Position numbers and translations under genes: made by a program
The notes under the pieces: model-generated
What the model saw: the letters and a program-made list of their open reading frames with translations, nothing else
Database searches by the model: none
Told to the model about the DNA's origin: nothing
Assembly (NCBI GenBank): GCA_964348275.1
Contig: CAYGBT010000009.1
Span: 1-64,000, forward strand
Length of the DNA: 64,000 nucleotides
Source of the DNA: CSP1-5 sp964348275
Lineage (GTDB): Bacteria; Methylomirabilota; Methylomirabilia; Methylomirabilales; CSP1-5
Reading direction: 5' to 3'
Shown: positions 1-9,406 of the stretch, piece by piece
How the letters are laid out: each line of letters opens with the position of its first letter
Position numbering within the stretch: the first letter of the stretch is position 1

Positions 1-88
1 CAACAATAAATCGGGATGTTCCACTCCTCCCTCCCGTTCTTATCTATTCCACAAGCCAGGCTGCCAGAACTGTAAGAGCTGGAAAAAC

Positions 89-148
89 AATCAAAGGGGT
101 CAGAGTACTTTGATTTTTGCCTTCCAATCGAGTCTGACCACTTTGATT
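89..148. repeat. REPIN-like inverted repeat
   Basis: Two 16-base arms (89-104 and 133-148) are inverted copies with one mismatch, AATCAAAGGGGTCAGA against AATCAAAGTGGTCAGA, around a 28-nt spacer. The GGGGTCA core resembles the GGGGTCAAG ends of the RAYT element at 18.4-19.6 kb. This is what a pair of inverted REP sequences looks like. The rest of 1-305, downstream of the efflux permease, shows no gene. Confidence 0.5.
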
Positions 149-305
149 TCCCTTTGATTTCCCCCGGCGAACCCAAGGATGCACGTGACGGCGATCCAAA
201 CCGGAACCACGCAACACCTCGCATTCGAATCAGCGAAAGACGCAGACTAGTATCGGTTGGACAATAAATCTGTTCTTCGGAGAATCATATGTAATCCGAA
301 TACGC

Positions 306-3300
306 TTACGTTTGAGGTTGGGGTGGCGGAATCCGGTACAGGGTCGTGTAGAGCACCGGCACGACGACCATGGTGAGTACAGTTCCGAACGTTAGTCCTG
401 CCATGATGGTCACGGCCATGCCGATCCAGAAAACGTCTTGCAGGAGTGGAATCACGCCGAGGACCGTGGTGGCCGCGGCCAACGCCACCGGCCGCAGACG
501 AGAAATCGCGGAGTCTATCACCGATTGATAAGGGCTCCTTCCCGCCGCGAGATTCAGGTTGACCTCATCAAGCAGGACGATGGCATTCTTGATCATCATG
601 CCTGAGAGGCTCATGGCGCCGAGCAGCGCCAGAAACCCAAATGGCACATCAAAGGTGAGGAGCCCTGCCGTAATGCCGATGACGGCGAAGGGGATGGTCA
701 AGACAATTATCAACGGCGGCCGAAACGCGTTGAACAACGCAACGATGATGAGGGCCATTATGGTGATCGCGGGAATGATTCCGGGGACCAACGATGCCTG
801 CGAGTCTCTTGAAGATTCATACTCGCCGCCCCACTCCATGGTATAACCAGGAGGGAGTTCGATCGCCTCGAACCCTTCAAGGACACTGGCACGCAGGGTG
901 GGCAAGGTGACGCCGGGGATTGGATTGGATTGCACCGTGATCGTCCTACGACGGTCCCGCCGCCAGATGAAGGGATCTTCCCACTCCGGGCGAACCGCAT
1001 CGGTCACCTGGGACAGGGGGACCGTGTTGGTAGACACCGCCGGCTGCACCTGCAGGACGTCCAGAGCGCCGACGTTCTGGCGCTCTTCTTCCACGTGCCG
1101 CAGGACAATGGGAATTAGATCGTCCCCTTCCCGGTACAGGCCCACCGTCCGACCATCAAATGCCCGCTTCGTTGCTCTCGCGATGTCTTCACGCGAGACG
1201 GCAGCCCAGCGGGCACGCTCTTGATTGTACTCGGGTACCACCTTCTGCACGCGCTGCCGCCAATCGGTTTGGACCAGACCGGCCAGCGGGCTGGCCTCCA
1301 GAATCGCCACGCCCCGTTCCGCAATCGACCGAAGCACACCGCGGTCCGCCACCGCCGGTCCGCTAAACCGGACTTCGAATTTCCAGGTCTCGCTTGGCCC
1401 GACGCCATACTTGCGGATGGGGACCAAGGCCTGGGGATAATTTTCTTGGAACCAGGGAGCCAGCTCCGAAATCAATGCGTCCACGTCTCTGAAATCATGC
1501 ACGTTGACGATGAGCTGCCCATACGATTCGTTTGGGGATTCCGGGTCCACGGGTAGGTAAAAACGCGGGGGGCCTGCGCCGATAAAGGCGCTGACACTTT
1601 CGATTCTGTTGTCCGCAAGCAGCTTCGCCTCGGCCTTTTTGAGGTCGGCCCCGACCTGCTGAATCCGCGTCCCCTGCGGCGCCCAGTAATCGATCATGAA
1701 TTTCGGCATGGAGGAATCGGGGAAGAATAGCTGTTTAACATAACCGAAGCCCAGGATCGAGACCACGAGGAGGGCCACCATGCCGCTCATAAAGAGTACT
1801 CGGGCACGAATCGCCCGCTCCAGAATGCCTCTGAATCGCTGATAGAAACGCCCTCCGTACGGGTCCGCCTCACTGTCCTCCTTGGGCGTCGGCAGCATGT
1901 CGATACACTGGAGTGGCGTGACCGTCATGGAGAGTACCCAGCTCAAAAGCAGCGAGATGGCTACCACGGTGAAGAGCGTGCGGCAATATTCGCCCGCGCC
2001 CTCCACGGAGGCGAAGATCGGATAAAAGGCCATCACCGCCACCACGGTCGCGCCCAGCAGGGGCCAGGCCGGCTGCGATGTCGACTCGATGGCGGCCTGT
2101 GTCCGGTCCATTCCACGCTCCAGCCGGACCAGCATTCCGTCCGCCACCACGATGGCGTTATCCACCATCATGCCGAGGGCAATGACCAGCGCCCCGAGCG
2201 ACATGCGTTGTAGATCGATACCGAAAACCGCCATGAAGGCGAAGGTGCCCAGGATCGTAAGGATCAGCGCCGTACCGATGATCACTCCCATGCGCCAGCC
2301 CATGGCCAGGGTTAGTACGATGAGGACTATGCCGACCGCCTCTGCGAAATTGATGAGAAATCCATTCACGGCGTCGGCAACCACGTTAGACTGCCAGTGA
2401 ACGCGGTGGACCTCAATGCCTACGGGCAGTTCTTGAAGCAGCTCATTCAACCGCGCGTCGACCGCCCGGCCCATTTCAACAACGTTGACGCCCGAGATAT
2501 TGGTGATGGAGATTCCCAGGGCAGGCGCACCGTTGTATCGCATCAGCATACTGGGGGGGTCGCGATGCCCGCGGCGGACCGTCCCGATGTCTCTGATCCG
2601 GATGAGCTCTGCCGATCGAGGTTCCTGAAGGCGTGTCAGATTTTGGAGCACGTCCAGTAACGAGGGACGGATAGTCAAATCTGCGATGTCACCGGGGGAC
2701 GCAAACTCACCCGTTGGCGCAATGCGAAACCGCTTGTCCTGGACATCCACGCTCCCTGCGTCGACTACCATGTTCTGCTGGCGCAAGGTCGTCTCGATGT
2801 TTTCGTCGGTCAATCCGAGCTGGGACAGCTGCTTTTCCGAAACATCAAGGTAAATTACCTTGTCCTGAACGCCCCAGAGTTCGACCCGTGCCACCCCTTC
2901 CACCAGGCTGAGCTCTTTCTTGAGATCCTTGGCATACTCTTCCAGCTCTGCATAGGTGTACCCGTCACCGGTGACTGCCAACAGCAACCCGAAAACGTCT
3001 CCGTAGTCGTCCGCCACCACCGGCCTTCCAGCAGCGGGGGGCAGTGTCGTTTCAATGTCGCGGATCTTTCTGCGGAGTTCGTCCCATACTTGCGGCAACT
3101 GGTCAGACCAATACTCGGGCTTGATGTTCACTTTAATCAGGGAAAAACCGGCGCGCGAAAAAGACTCCAAGTAGTCGAGCTGCTTCATTTCCTGAAGGGC
3201 GAGCTCGATGCGGTCCGTCACCTCGAGTTCAACCTCTTCCGGGCTGGCACCCGGGTAGGCGGTCGCGACCACTGCTGTCTTAACGGTGAACTCCGGATCC

Positions 3301-3407
3301 TCGAGTTGGCCGAGGCTGAAGAAGCTGGCTATCCCGGCCACGAACAGGAGGAACACGGCGAAATACGTGACCACTCTTTTCTCGATGGCAAACCGGGCGA
3401 GGCTCAC
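306..3407 (-). CDS. RND efflux transporter permease subunit (HAE1-type)
   Basis: Inner-membrane proton/drug antiporter of the AcrB family. At 1033 residues it is full length, with TM1 at about residues 12-32, a large periplasmic porter loop, a second hydrophobic block from about 345 and the duplicated second half. The TM4 proton-relay motif reads VDNAIVV with Asp416 followed by Asn417, where AcrB has Asp-Asp; the VDN form is common in non-enteric RND pumps. Its start overlaps the adaptor stop by 4 bases, and with the adaptor and outer-membrane factor it forms a complete tripartite operon (OMF, adaptor, permease in transcription order). Substrate cannot be read from sequence. No regulator is adjacent. 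Confidence 0.95.
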   Translation of the reverse strand: MSLARFAIEKRVVTYFAVFLLFVAGIASFFSLGQLEDPEFTVKTAVVATAYPGASPEEVELEVTDRIELALQEMKQLDYLESFSRAGFSLIKVNIKPEYWSDQLPQVWDELRRKIRDIETTLPPAAGRPVVADDYGDVFGLLLAVTGDGYTYAELEEYAKDLKKELSLVEGVARVELWGVQDKVIYLDVSEKQLSQLGLTDENIETTLRQQNMVVDAGSVDVQDKRFRIAPTGEFASPGDIADLTIRPSLLDVLQNLTRLQEPRSAELIRIRDIGTVRRGHRDPPSMLMRYNGAPALGISITNISGVNVVEMGRAVDARLNELLQELPVGIEVHRVHWQSNVVADAVNGFLINFAEAVGIVLIVLTLAMGWRMGVIIGTALILTILGTFAFMAVFGIDLQRMSLGALVIALGMMVDNAIVVADGMLVRLERGMDRTQAAIESTSQPAWPLLGATVVAVMAFYPIFASVEGAGEYCRTLFTVVAISLLLSWVLSMTVTPLQCIDMLPTPKEDSEADPYGGRFYQRFRGILERAIRARVLFMSGMVALLVVSILGFGYVKQLFFPDSSMPKFMIDYWAPQGTRIQQVGADLKKAEAKLLADNRIESVSAFIGAGPPRFYLPVDPESPNESYGQLIVNVHDFRDVDALISELAPWFQENYPQALVPIRKYGVGPSETWKFEVRFSGPAVADRGVLRSIAERGVAILEASPLAGLVQTDWRQRVQKVVPEYNQERARWAAVSREDIARATKRAFDGRTVGLYREGDDLIPIVLRHVEEERQNVGALDVLQVQPAVSTNTVPLSQVTDAVRPEWEDPFIWRRDRRRTITVQSNPIPGVTLPTLRASVLEGFEAIELPPGYTMEWGGEYESSRDSQASLVPGIIPAITIMALIIVALFNAFRPPLIIVLTIPFAVIGITAGLLTFDVPFGFLALLGAMSLSGMMIKNAIVLLDEVNLNLAAGRSPYQSVIDSAISRLRPVALAAATTVLGVIPLLQDVFWIGMAVTIMAGLTFGTVLTMVVVPVLYTTLYRIPPPQPQT

Positions 3408-4510
3408 TTTTTTGCCTCCTGTGATGCCTCATCCAGGATCCGAACCTGCTGACCTTCGCGCAGATAGTGGACGCCGGCGGTCGCTACCCACTCACCGGGT
3501 TGGAGCCCGCCCCGGATTATTATCCCGCGGTCGGTGACCTTTCCGGTCATCACCTCTCGCTTCTGCACCATCTTTGTCTGTTCGTCGATGACCCAGACGT
3601 AGGTCTTGCCCGACTCATCAGGTGAGAATGTGGCGGACACGGGAACCTCGATTCCCGCCTCGTCGATATCGCTTGGCAACCGGCCTTCCCCCCATGCCTT
3701 CCCGGCCATGCCGGGCAAGATCTTAATATCCCCCGGTTGATCCATGATGATCGTCACGGGATACGTTCGGGTTGTCTCGGACGCCTCGGTGCCTATCTCC
3801 TTGATCTTTGCCGGGATCTTCCGATCCGGAAACGCGTCAAAGAGAACGAACACTTTCTTCACGTAGCGCGCGTTGGAGATCAGGCTTTCGGGAATGTCCA
3901 ACGTCATCTCGATTTTCGAGATGTCGAGCAGGCGGAGGATCTTCTGTTTGGCCCGGACTCTCTGGAAGTTCTCGACGTACGTCGCGGCCACGATCCCATC
4001 ATATGGGGCAAAAATACGGGCGTCATCCAAAGCCTTGGCCTTGATATTCACCTGTGCTTGCGCGACATCCAACCTCGCCTTGGCGTCGGTGAGATCCTGC
4101 TGTGAAGCGGCGCCGGTCCTGACAGCTTGCGCGATGCGGTCGCGAAAGGCCTGGGCCCGATCCCGCTCCGCCTTCGCCGCATCTAGGGCATTTTGGAAAT
4201 CGCGGGGATCCAGCCGGGCCAGCAGTTGGCCCCTCTTCACCTCGTCACCCTTGTTGACCACACGTCGAATCATGATGCCATCCACCTCGAAGGCGAGATT
4301 CACCTCCTCAGTGGCCTCTGCCCGGCCCGGAAACGAACGCCCGGTGAAGCGGGTCAGTTCACCCACCTTGATCGCCTTCACCGGACGAACAGTTATCTTG
4401 GCAGTCTCTTCCTCCCAACCACACCCGACCAACAACCATGTCGGGAGTAACCCAAGAGCGACGAATCTCCGTCCAGAAAGCAACCAACGCCTACCTGAGT
4501 GTGAGATCAC
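3404..4510 (-). CDS. RND periplasmic adaptor (membrane fusion protein)
   Basis: HlyD/AcrA-type adaptor joining the permease to the outer-membrane channel. 368 residues. The N-terminus has a signal sequence ending in LLVGC, compatible with a lipoprotein. It is followed by the split lipoyl domain (EVDGIMIRRVVNKGDEVKRG near residue 75), an alpha-helical hairpin rich in Ala, Lys and Arg, and the beta-barrel and membrane-proximal domains. The stop overlaps the permease start by 4 bases, so the two are probably translationally coupled. Family assignment is secure; drug specificity is not. Confidence 0.93.
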   Translation of the reverse strand: MISHSGRRWLLSGRRFVALGLLPTWLLVGCGWEEETAKITVRPVKAIKVGELTRFTGRSFPGRAEATEEVNLAFEVDGIMIRRVVNKGDEVKRGQLLARLDPRDFQNALDAAKAERDRAQAFRDRIAQAVRTGAASQQDLTDAKARLDVAQAQVNIKAKALDDARIFAPYDGIVAATYVENFQRVRAKQKILRLLDISKIEMTLDIPESLISNARYVKKVFVLFDAFPDRKIPAKIKEIGTEASETTRTYPVTIIMDQPGDIKILPGMAGKAWGEGRLPSDIDEAGIEVPVSATFSPDESGKTYVWVIDEQTKMVQKREVMTGKVTDRGIIIRGGLQPGEWVATAGVHYLREGQQVRILDEASQEAKK

Positions 4511-4557
4511 GATTCATCCCCTCGCCAGTCTCTATTTACGACAGCATACTACACAGA

Positions 4558-6006
4558 TTATGGCGCCCATCCGCCACCCAACGCTTTATAGATCCTGATG
4601 AGATTTTGTGTCACATCGCCTTCGCTTTCCGCGAGGGCGTCTTGCTGTTCAAACAATGATCGCTGCGTGTCGAGGACATTCTGGAAGTCGGTCAGTCCTA
4701 TGATGTAGGCTTGTTCAACGATCTCCACAGACCGTTCTGCGGCTGCGACCGAGCGCGCCAGGGCCTCCCGGCGATCGCGCTCTTGCACGTAAGCAACCAT
4801 AGAGTTTTCGACATCTTCAAGGGCCCGGAGCACGGTGTTTTCATACCGAACGAGGGCTTGTTCTGTGAGGGCGTCCTGCGCTTTGATGTTATTGTGAATA
4901 CGACCCCCGTCAAAGATATTCCAGCGGAACGCAGGCCCGAATCCGTATGCCTGGTTCCCACGGTCGAAGAATTTGACGCCATCGACCGCTTCGAGCGCGA
5001 ACGTGCCCAAGAGGGAAAACCGCGGATAGAGATCCGCGGTCGCCACCCCAATCTGCGCCGTCTGAGCGGCCAGCGCACGCTCTGCCCGGCGGATATCGGG
5101 TCGTTGCCGCAACAGGTCAGCGGGAAGACCAACGGTGACCTCCTCCCGCGGCTTGGGAATGGGTGCCGGTTGGGCCAATTCTGCGTGAAGCGTGCTGGGG
5201 GGTTCGCCGAGGAGGACGCCCAGACGATTGATGGCTTGAACCAGGAGGATCTGCAACGTCGGGATCACGGATTCCGTGGTTGCGAGGTTTAATTCGGCTT
5301 GGCGGACATCAAGCTCCGGCGCGATCCCGGCTTCCAGGCGATCCTTGGTCAGCTGCAGTGTTCTCCGCTGGATCTCCACATTGCCCCGGGCGGTCCGGAT
5401 GCGAGCCTGAAGCGCACGGACTTCGACGTAGTTCGAGGCGACGTCGGCAAGGAGCACGACCACTACGTCCCGGTAATCTTCAATGGAAGCCTTCAGGCTG
5501 GCGTCCGCCGATTCGACGGCGCGCTTAATCCTCCCCCAGAAGTCAATCTCCCAAGACGAGTCGAGGCCGATGCTGTAAAAGTTGTCGGTTCTGTCCTGAG
5601 GTGGAGGAACGGCATCTGCGACCCCCTTGCTCACGCGACTCCGCTCGAACAAACCTTGGCCGTCGATATCCGGGAACTGCTCCCCTGACGCGATCCCGAG
5701 CCGGGCGCGCGCTTCTCGAATCCGCGCAACCGCCTCTTTCAGGTCGAGGTTGCCCTGTCCTGCCCTTTCGATGAGACCGATGAGCACGGGGTCGTTGAGC
5801 GTGCCCCACCAGGTTTGCAGGTTCGCCTCGCCTTCTGCAAGGCCTTCCGTTGCGGCCTGATGCCACGCATCCGGCACTTCCGTTTCGGGGGGCGTATAGT
5901 CGGGCCCTACGGTGACCAAGGTAACGCAGCCTTGGAGCAGGCCGAGGGCCAGGGCTCCTGGAAGAAGAGACTTGTGTATGGCGCGATTGGCAACCTTGAA
6001 GGCCAC
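4558..6006 (-). CDS. Outer-membrane efflux lipoprotein, NodT/TolC family
   Basis: Outer-membrane factor of the first RND operon. The frame is open from 6147, but the GTG at 6006 fits best. It follows a GGGGG stretch, gives a compact signal peptide ending in the lipobox LLQGC, and avoids running into the upstream GerW-like gene. The mature part has the OEP repeat pattern: two copies of a domain with a long Ala/Glu/Arg-rich coiled hairpin (for example LADVASNYVEVRALQARI) and the motif LLRQRPDIRRAERALAAQTA. The start of the GTG form gives 482 residues, normal for NodT proteins. A 47-base space separates it from the adaptor. Confidence 0.92.
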   Translation of the reverse strand: MAFKVANRAIHKSLLPGALALGLLQGCVTLVTVGPDYTPPETEVPDAWHQAATEGLAEGEANLQTWWGTLNDPVLIGLIERAGQGNLDLKEAVARIREARARLGIASGEQFPDIDGQGLFERSRVSKGVADAVPPPQDRTDNFYSIGLDSSWEIDFWGRIKRAVESADASLKASIEDYRDVVVVLLADVASNYVEVRALQARIRTARGNVEIQRRTLQLTKDRLEAGIAPELDVRQAELNLATTESVIPTLQILLVQAINRLGVLLGEPPSTLHAELAQPAPIPKPREEVTVGLPADLLRQRPDIRRAERALAAQTAQIGVATADLYPRFSLLGTFALEAVDGVKFFDRGNQAYGFGPAFRWNIFDGGRIHNNIKAQDALTEQALVRYENTVLRALEDVENSMVAYVQERDRREALARSVAAAERSVEIVEQAYIIGLTDFQNVLDTQRSLFEQQDALAESEGDVTQNLIRIYKALGGGWAP

Positions 6007-6116
6007 CGGAGATCCCCCGGAGAGCTGGTCAAGGAATAGGGCTAGACATGACAGTCTATCCGTCGGCAGTAGCCCTGCCAACTCGTAAATTTTCGGGGTT
6101 CCAGCGAATCTGCTAC

Positions 6117-6476
6117 CTATGTCCTGGACCGCCTTTTCCCCAGCCAAATCCCCAGGAACAGTCCGGCGATCAGGGTCCAGGCCAATCGCCTTTCTTCCCC
6201 AATAGAGACGAACTTCGTGTCTTCCTTGGTTATCTCGACGACACCGACGGGGCTGGCCGAAAATCCCCCGCCTCCGCCACTTTCATCTCCCTCCTTCTGC
6301 TCGGCACTTTTCCCCTTCTTTTTAGCCCGGGAACCGCCGCCGAAGCCATATGCAACGCGGGACACAGGAATGATCGTCTTGCCCTGAACCACCGAGGGCT
6401 CTCCGTACACTGTCTTGACCCCTCCACATTTTTGCAGGTTTTCCCCTAGAGACCGAAAAAACTGTTGGATGGTCAC
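6117..6476 (-). CDS. GerW/YtfJ-family protein
   Basis: Small protein of the GerW (sporulation YtfJ) family, 119 residues. It has the family start with Gly-Glu-Asn, a central VVQGKTIIPVSRVAYGFGGG segment, a Gly-rich low-complexity stretch, then PVGVVEIT and a C-terminal hydrophobic helix (TLIAGLFLGIWLG) ending in KRRSRT. Starts at a GTG behind a strong GGGGGAGG site. In Bacillus the family is linked to spores, but homologues are widespread in non-sporulating bacteria where the role is unknown. The C-terminal helix suggests membrane anchoring. Its stop lies above the chosen OMF start, so the two may be co-transcribed. Confidence 0.8.
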   Translation of the reverse strand: MTIQQFFRSLGENLQKCGGVKTVYGEPSVVQGKTIIPVSRVAYGFGGGSRAKKKGKSAEQKEGDESGGGGGFSASPVGVVEITKEDTKFVSIGEERRLAWTLIAGLFLGIWLGKRRSRT

Positions 6477-6493
6477 GTCACCTCCCCCATTCG

Positions 6494-6931
6494 CTATCCT
6501 CGTTCAATCCCTTCATGGGCGATCTCCACCGTCTCGATAACGACGTCATCCCCCTTCGCGTTCAGATCCGAAAAGGCCTGGTATCGCGTAGGCCAAGCTT
6601 CTCGAATGTTCCAGCGGACCACTTCCTCCCGTCGCTGATTCAGAAAAACGATAGACATGTTCCTGCGTTGGATATTCCCCGTCTCGACACTTCGCCACCA
6701 ATCGTAAAGTTCCGTGGATTCTGTGACCCCCCGTGTCAGGATGATATTGCTATACTTCACCAGTCCCGGAATCTTCCGAACCGCCCCTACCTCACCCCCT
6801 TCCCGGTACTCGATCACGGTGACTGAGGCTGCTGGGGCAATGACCTCACTGAATCCCGCCACGGCAATGCCATCGATCTCCACGAGGAAGTTCGAGTTCG
6901 GGTACGGGTCATCTCTTTCTCCGTTTGGCAT
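6494..6931 (-). CDS. Phage tail tube-like protein (T4 gp19 family)
   Basis: 145 residues from an ATG at 6931 preceded by AAAGGGGTGAG; the reading frame extends upstream but that part is not protein-like. The sequence begins PYPNSNFLVEIDGIAVAGFSEV and contains the conserved TVIEYREGG, RKIPGLVKYSNIILTRG, ELYDWW and RWNIREAWPTRY blocks of the TIGR02241/PF06841 tail-tube family used by contractile phage tails, R-pyocins and extracellular contractile injection systems. No sheath, baseplate, spike, AAA ATPase or terminase lies nearby, so it is solitary here. Spacing to the upstream beta-rich gene is short (35 bases), suggesting co-transcription. Confidence 0.85.
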   Translation of the reverse strand: MPNGERDDPYPNSNFLVEIDGIAVAGFSEVIAPAASVTVIEYREGGEVGAVRKIPGLVKYSNIILTRGVTESTELYDWWRSVETGNIQRRNMSIVFLNQRREEVVRWNIREAWPTRYQAFSDLNAKGDDVVIETVEIAHEGIERG

Positions 6932-6965
6932 CCGTCTCACCCCTTTCTTCTCACCGAACGATCTC

Positions 6966-7418
6966 TCAGCAAGGTTCCTCTGCGCCGAAAGGACCTGCTG
7001 CTTTCTTTTCACCTCTTTTGACGTATCCGATCTCTTTGTATATCTCCAAGTCGTGCTTGATGGTGCTTGCGCGTCGTTTCCCAGATGGGTCCAGGTACGA
7101 GATTCGTGTCGAAATCTTCGTCGGTCCGTCCCTCTTGAAATACGACGCACTCCTGTCTAAAAAGGTCACGATCTCTCGCTGGGGCGCCAGGAACTCGATA
7201 TTACGGAAAAGAGGAAGGGCCGAAATGTCCTTCGTTCCTTCCATTCCAACAATCTTCTTGTCAAATTTGACCGAGACCTTAAAGACCGGTTTCCCCCCAA
7301 TGTTCTTTATCGAAATAAAGAACAACCCATCCTCGAATATGAAATCCACAATCACATCCAGGGCCGGATACACCGGGGTTCTTTCTCGTCCAACCCATTG
7401 GGGTTTTTTACGGGCCAT
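6966..7418 (-). CDS. Hypothetical beta-rich protein next to tail-tube gene
   Basis: 150 residues, not recognised. The N-terminus is basic (MARKKPQWVGRER). The middle alternates short hydrophobic strands: LDVIVDFIFEDGLFFISI, KNIGGKPVFKVSVKF and TKISTRISYLDPSGK. This pattern resembles an immunoglobulin or CARDB-like beta sandwich; NIGGKPVFKV in particular looks like a CARDB strand pair. The C-terminus is Lys-rich, then ends GAEEPC. No signal peptide or membrane segment is seen. It sits between the VOC gene and the tail-tube gene in the same direction, so a structural or adaptor role is possible but unproven. Confidence 0.6.
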   Translation of the reverse strand: MARKKPQWVGRERTPVYPALDVIVDFIFEDGLFFISIKNIGGKPVFKVSVKFDKKIVGMEGTKDISALPLFRNIEFLAPQREIVTFLDRSASYFKRDGPTKISTRISYLDPSGKRRASTIKHDLEIYKEIGYVKRGEKKAAGPFGAEEPC

Positions 7419-7482
7419 CAGTACTCACCTTGTCGTGCTATTTTTGCTTCTTCTGGGAGGCGCAGGCGTGTCCCGAATTACC

Positions 7483-8340
7483 TCACGCGAACACGATCTC
7501 GATCCGCGCGCCGTGGGTCCGACTCGGATCAAGCATTCCCACTCTTGCCTTGTCCGTGGTACAGAGCTTCAGGGCATAGGGTCCCTCGCCGTATCTCTCT
7601 CGATGATCGAAAAGAGGATCGCTTCTCTCGTGTGGCTCAGTCAGGGAGACAGTTGTAGAACCGAGGTAAAAATCAACAGTTCGCGTGTCTGGCCAAGGGA
7701 CGGCAGGGCCTTGCACGGGCTCCGTGCCAAGGAGCGCACGATACCGGGCAACACTCGTGTCAAGATCCATCACCAGGACCAGAATGTCCGCGATTCCTGT
7801 CACCTCATTTGCATGCTGGCAGGCAGCGCCACCAGGCACACGCAAGGGCCTCGGCGACACATCGGCGCATAAGAAGGGAACGTCGAACGTATCGGGAATG
7901 CCAAACTGCCAAGCAATCTGTTGTCCGTCCGGTCGTAGACGCCCACCGGGGAGTGGGCCCTCCAAGGCAAGTCCGCGGCGCAGCGCTTCAGCGATCGCGG
8001 CTTCGATCGAGTCGGGAAAAAGCGCGAAGTCCACCAATCCCTCGCCGACGGTTTCCCAGGGCCGTACGCGGCGCTCGGCCGGCGAACTCCGCGATGCCCG
8101 GAGATCCTGGGCACGCACGTGCTTTGGGATTGTGCGATCCGATCGGACGGACCGATGTTTGAACGCAATCAGCTCTAGGTAGCTGCCATCGGCAAAGGTG
8201 ATGAGTGCGTTATGGCTCGCCCGACTGGTATGCTCACCCCCTTGGACGACGGTGAAGCCCAGACCGGCGAAATCCTCCGTCGCAGCGCCAAGGTCCTCCA
8301 CCAGGATGACGACATGATCGAGGGTGAACGTGCCTTCCAT
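7483..8340 (-). CDS. Glyoxalase-like (VOC superfamily) protein
   Basis: 285 residues with two vicinal-oxygen-chelate halves. The first begins TLDHVVILVEDLGAATEDFAGLGFTV and contains LITFADGSYLELIAF; the second starts near residue 185 with TGIADILVLVMDLDTSVARYRALLG. This arrangement matches Glyoxalase_3-type proteins. His near residue 8 and Glu in YLELI are candidate metal ligands, but a full ligand set cannot be confirmed by eye. Substrate unknown. Cytosolic. Same direction as the subtilisin gene upstream and 64 bases from the beta-rich gene downstream. Confidence 0.8.
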   Translation of the reverse strand: MEGTFTLDHVVILVEDLGAATEDFAGLGFTVVQGGEHTSRASHNALITFADGSYLELIAFKHRSVRSDRTIPKHVRAQDLRASRSSPAERRVRPWETVGEGLVDFALFPDSIEAAIAEALRRGLALEGPLPGGRLRPDGQQIAWQFGIPDTFDVPFLCADVSPRPLRVPGGAACQHANEVTGIADILVLVMDLDTSVARYRALLGTEPVQGPAVPWPDTRTVDFYLGSTTVSLTEPHERSDPLFDHRERYGEGPYALKLCTTDKARVGMLDPSRTHGARIEIVFA

Positions 8341-8391
8341 TCCGACTCACTTCCTTCTAGATCCGTCATGCCTCCAAGTCGTAGCCGGAGG

Positions 8392-9357
8392 CTACCCAAA
8401 GTACATGAACGGCTGGAGCGGACCATAGCCAGACGCGTTGTCGTGGTGGCCAGGGTGCGTGGCCATCCTCATCAGGTGCTCCTTCAAATCCTCGTTGTTC
8501 TTGAGAGGCGTCTTGCTCGTGGCGACACGGAGGTGCTTCGAAATAATGAGCGCCGCCAGACCGGCAACAAAGGGTGTAGCCATCGAGGTCCCGCTGAGTG
8601 TCGCATAGCCACCGTTCTTGTATGTCGACCAGATATTCGATCCAGGCGACATGAAGTCTACCTCGCCCCCCCGTGAGGAAAATCCCGATGGATTGCCGTT
8701 TTCGTCATGAGACGCCACCGTGATGACGCCGCCATAGCGGCCAGGATATCCGATGCTGTTCTGAAACAGCGAACCCTCGTTGCCGGCCGCGCATACAACA
8801 CAACGTCCCTTGGACAGGGCTTCGTGGACCGCAGTGAATAGCCGATTCGTGGAGACTTGACCACCTAGAGACATCGAGATGATATGGGCTCCCTTCGCAA
8901 CAGCCCACTCGATTCCCCGTGCGATCCACTCGAAGCTGCCTCGACCGCCCTTCCCGAGGACCTTGCCGATCAACAGTTTGGCCTTCGGAGCCACCCCGAC
9001 AAATCCCACGTCATTTAACCGGGCGCCGACAACCCCCGCACAGTGGGTCCCGTGGCCATTGGTATCCTCTATACCGTCGCCGGTGAAATCCTTCGTGTCC
9101 ACGATCGCGGCGGCGAGGTCTGGGTGATCAACGTCGATGCCTGTATCGAGCACCGCGACTTTGACGCCCAGGCCTTGGGTCTCGCGCCAGACCTTGGGAA
9201 TCCCCAAAATACTCTGAGCCCAATTGATGCGCTCCGGCACCTCTTCGGCAACTGCACCTAATTCTCGGGTATCTTTTACCACGTGATGAACAACGATACG
9301 GGGAAGCCCGGCATCCATCTTAACCTTGGTTGTTTTTTTCGCTGCTTTCTTGGCCAT
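8392..9357 (-). CDS. Intracellular subtilisin-like serine peptidase (S8)
   Basis: 321 residues. The catalytic triad is complete: Asp71 in VAVLDTGIDVDHPD, His102 in NGHGTHCAG and Ser258 in LSGTSMATPF; Asn193 in AAGNEG forms the oxyanion hole. There is no signal peptide. The Lys-rich N-terminus (MAKKAAKKTTKVK) and short propeptide-like PRIVVHHVV stretch resemble intracellular subtilisins that are processed in the cytosol. The gene runs in line with the VOC and tail-tube genes. Family certain; target proteins unknown. Confidence 0.92.
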   Translation of the reverse strand: MAKKAAKKTTKVKMDAGLPRIVVHHVVKDTRELGAVAEEVPERINWAQSILGIPKVWRETQGLGVKVAVLDTGIDVDHPDLAAAIVDTKDFTGDGIEDTNGHGTHCAGVVGARLNDVGFVGVAPKAKLLIGKVLGKGGRGSFEWIARGIEWAVAKGAHIISMSLGGQVSTNRLFTAVHEALSKGRCVVCAAGNEGSLFQNSIGYPGRYGGVITVASHDENGNPSGFSSRGGEVDFMSPGSNIWSTYKNGGYATLSGTSMATPFVAGLAALIISKHLRVATSKTPLKNNEDLKEHLMRMATHPGHHDNASGYGPLQPFMYFG

Positions 9358-9406
9358 GGCATTGTCCTCCCAATGAAAGGGTGTCGGGTTACGCCAAAGA
9401 GATGAA

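Noticed and set aside
6494..7418. Prophage remnant
   Set aside because: Only the tail-tube-like gene is phage-type; no integrase, terminase, capsid, portal or attachment repeats are visible in the flanks.
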